From assembly GCA_937888775.1 (NCBI GenBank), contig CALAQT010000202.1:1-13542 (forward strand): a DNA stretch of 13,542 nt. Reading direction: 5' to 3'. Source of the stretch: an uncultured Actinomycetes bacterium. Lineage in GTDB: Bacteria > Actinomycetota > Thermoleophilia > Solirubrobacterales > Solirubrobacteraceae. The notes under the pieces were generated by a model. That model was given only the letters and a program-made list of their open reading frames with translations, was not told where the DNA came from and ran no database searches. The translations under genes and the position numbers were made by a program. Positions within the stretch are counted from its first letter, which is position 1, and every line of letters begins with the position of its first letter. Shown piece after piece: positions 13,498 to 13,542 of the stretch.

Positions 13498-13542
13498 AGA
13501 TCGGAAGAGCACACGTCTGAACTCCAGTCACGCCAATATCTC
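13498..13542 (+). other. Illumina TruSeq adapter contamination with index GCCAAT
   Basis: The final 45 nt begin AGATCGGAAGAGC, continue through the 34-nt TruSeq indexed-adapter stem ending CAGTCAC (13525–13531), then GCCAAT (13532–13537, TruSeq index 6), then ATCTC, the next adapter bases. This is exact synthetic sequence and not part of the genome. Reading frames across it (for example EEHTSELQSR on the + strand) are artefacts and should be trimmed. Confidence 0.98.

Noticed and set aside
13498..13542. Natural C-terminus or novel peptide ending in EEHTSELQSR
   Set aside because: It is translated sequencing adapter.

Overview
The window is one end of a metagenome- or draft-type contig from a high-GC bacterium. 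It holds a ribosomal RNA operon (16S tail, 23S, 5S) followed by a compact, strongly GC-rich murA–his gene cluster. Several signs point to a deep-branching actinobacterium, probably Thermoleophilia (Solirubrobacterales-like): GC-ending codons, GTG/TTG starts, 4-bp overlapping his genes, and a short HisG paired with HisZ. The 23S rRNA also lacks the roughly 100-nt helix-54 insertion of core Actinobacteria. The lineage is an inference; no 16S body is present to prove it.

Region 1 (1–4400) is the rrn operon on the + strand. It has the last ~47 nt of 16S, a spacer without tRNA genes, a 23S gene, a 5S gene and a strong terminator hairpin. The 23S is interrupted in helix 69 (E. coli position about 1917) by a 707-nt group I intron (2482–3188). 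The intron carries a single-motif LAGLIDADG homing-endonuclease gene whose reading frame runs through the ribozyme core. P1, P7, P8 and two 3' hairpins can be read directly; P3 and P10 are plausible. This intron is the most interesting item in the window.

Region 2 (4371–5519) is a short − strand stretch. It holds a VOC/glyoxalase-like gene whose C-terminal tail runs through the rRNA terminator, and a possible small unrecognised ORF. The ORF start overlaps a LexA-box-like palindrome. The murA leader follows.

Region 3 (5520–13497) is a co-directional + strand series: murA, hisZ, hisG, hisD, hisB, hisH, hisA, hisF and a truncated CCA-adding/poly(A) polymerase family gene. HisG/HisZ make phosphoribosyl-ATP, HisA isomerises the intermediate, HisH/HisF form imidazole glycerol phosphate, HisB dehydrates it, and HisD makes histidine. 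hisC, hisI/hisE and the histidinol-phosphatase gene are not in the cluster. MurA carries Asp instead of the usual active-site Cys, the substitution linked to fosfomycin insensitivity.

The last 45 nt (13498–13542) are not biological. They are an Illumina TruSeq adapter with index GCCAAT, so the final gene is cut by an assembly artefact.
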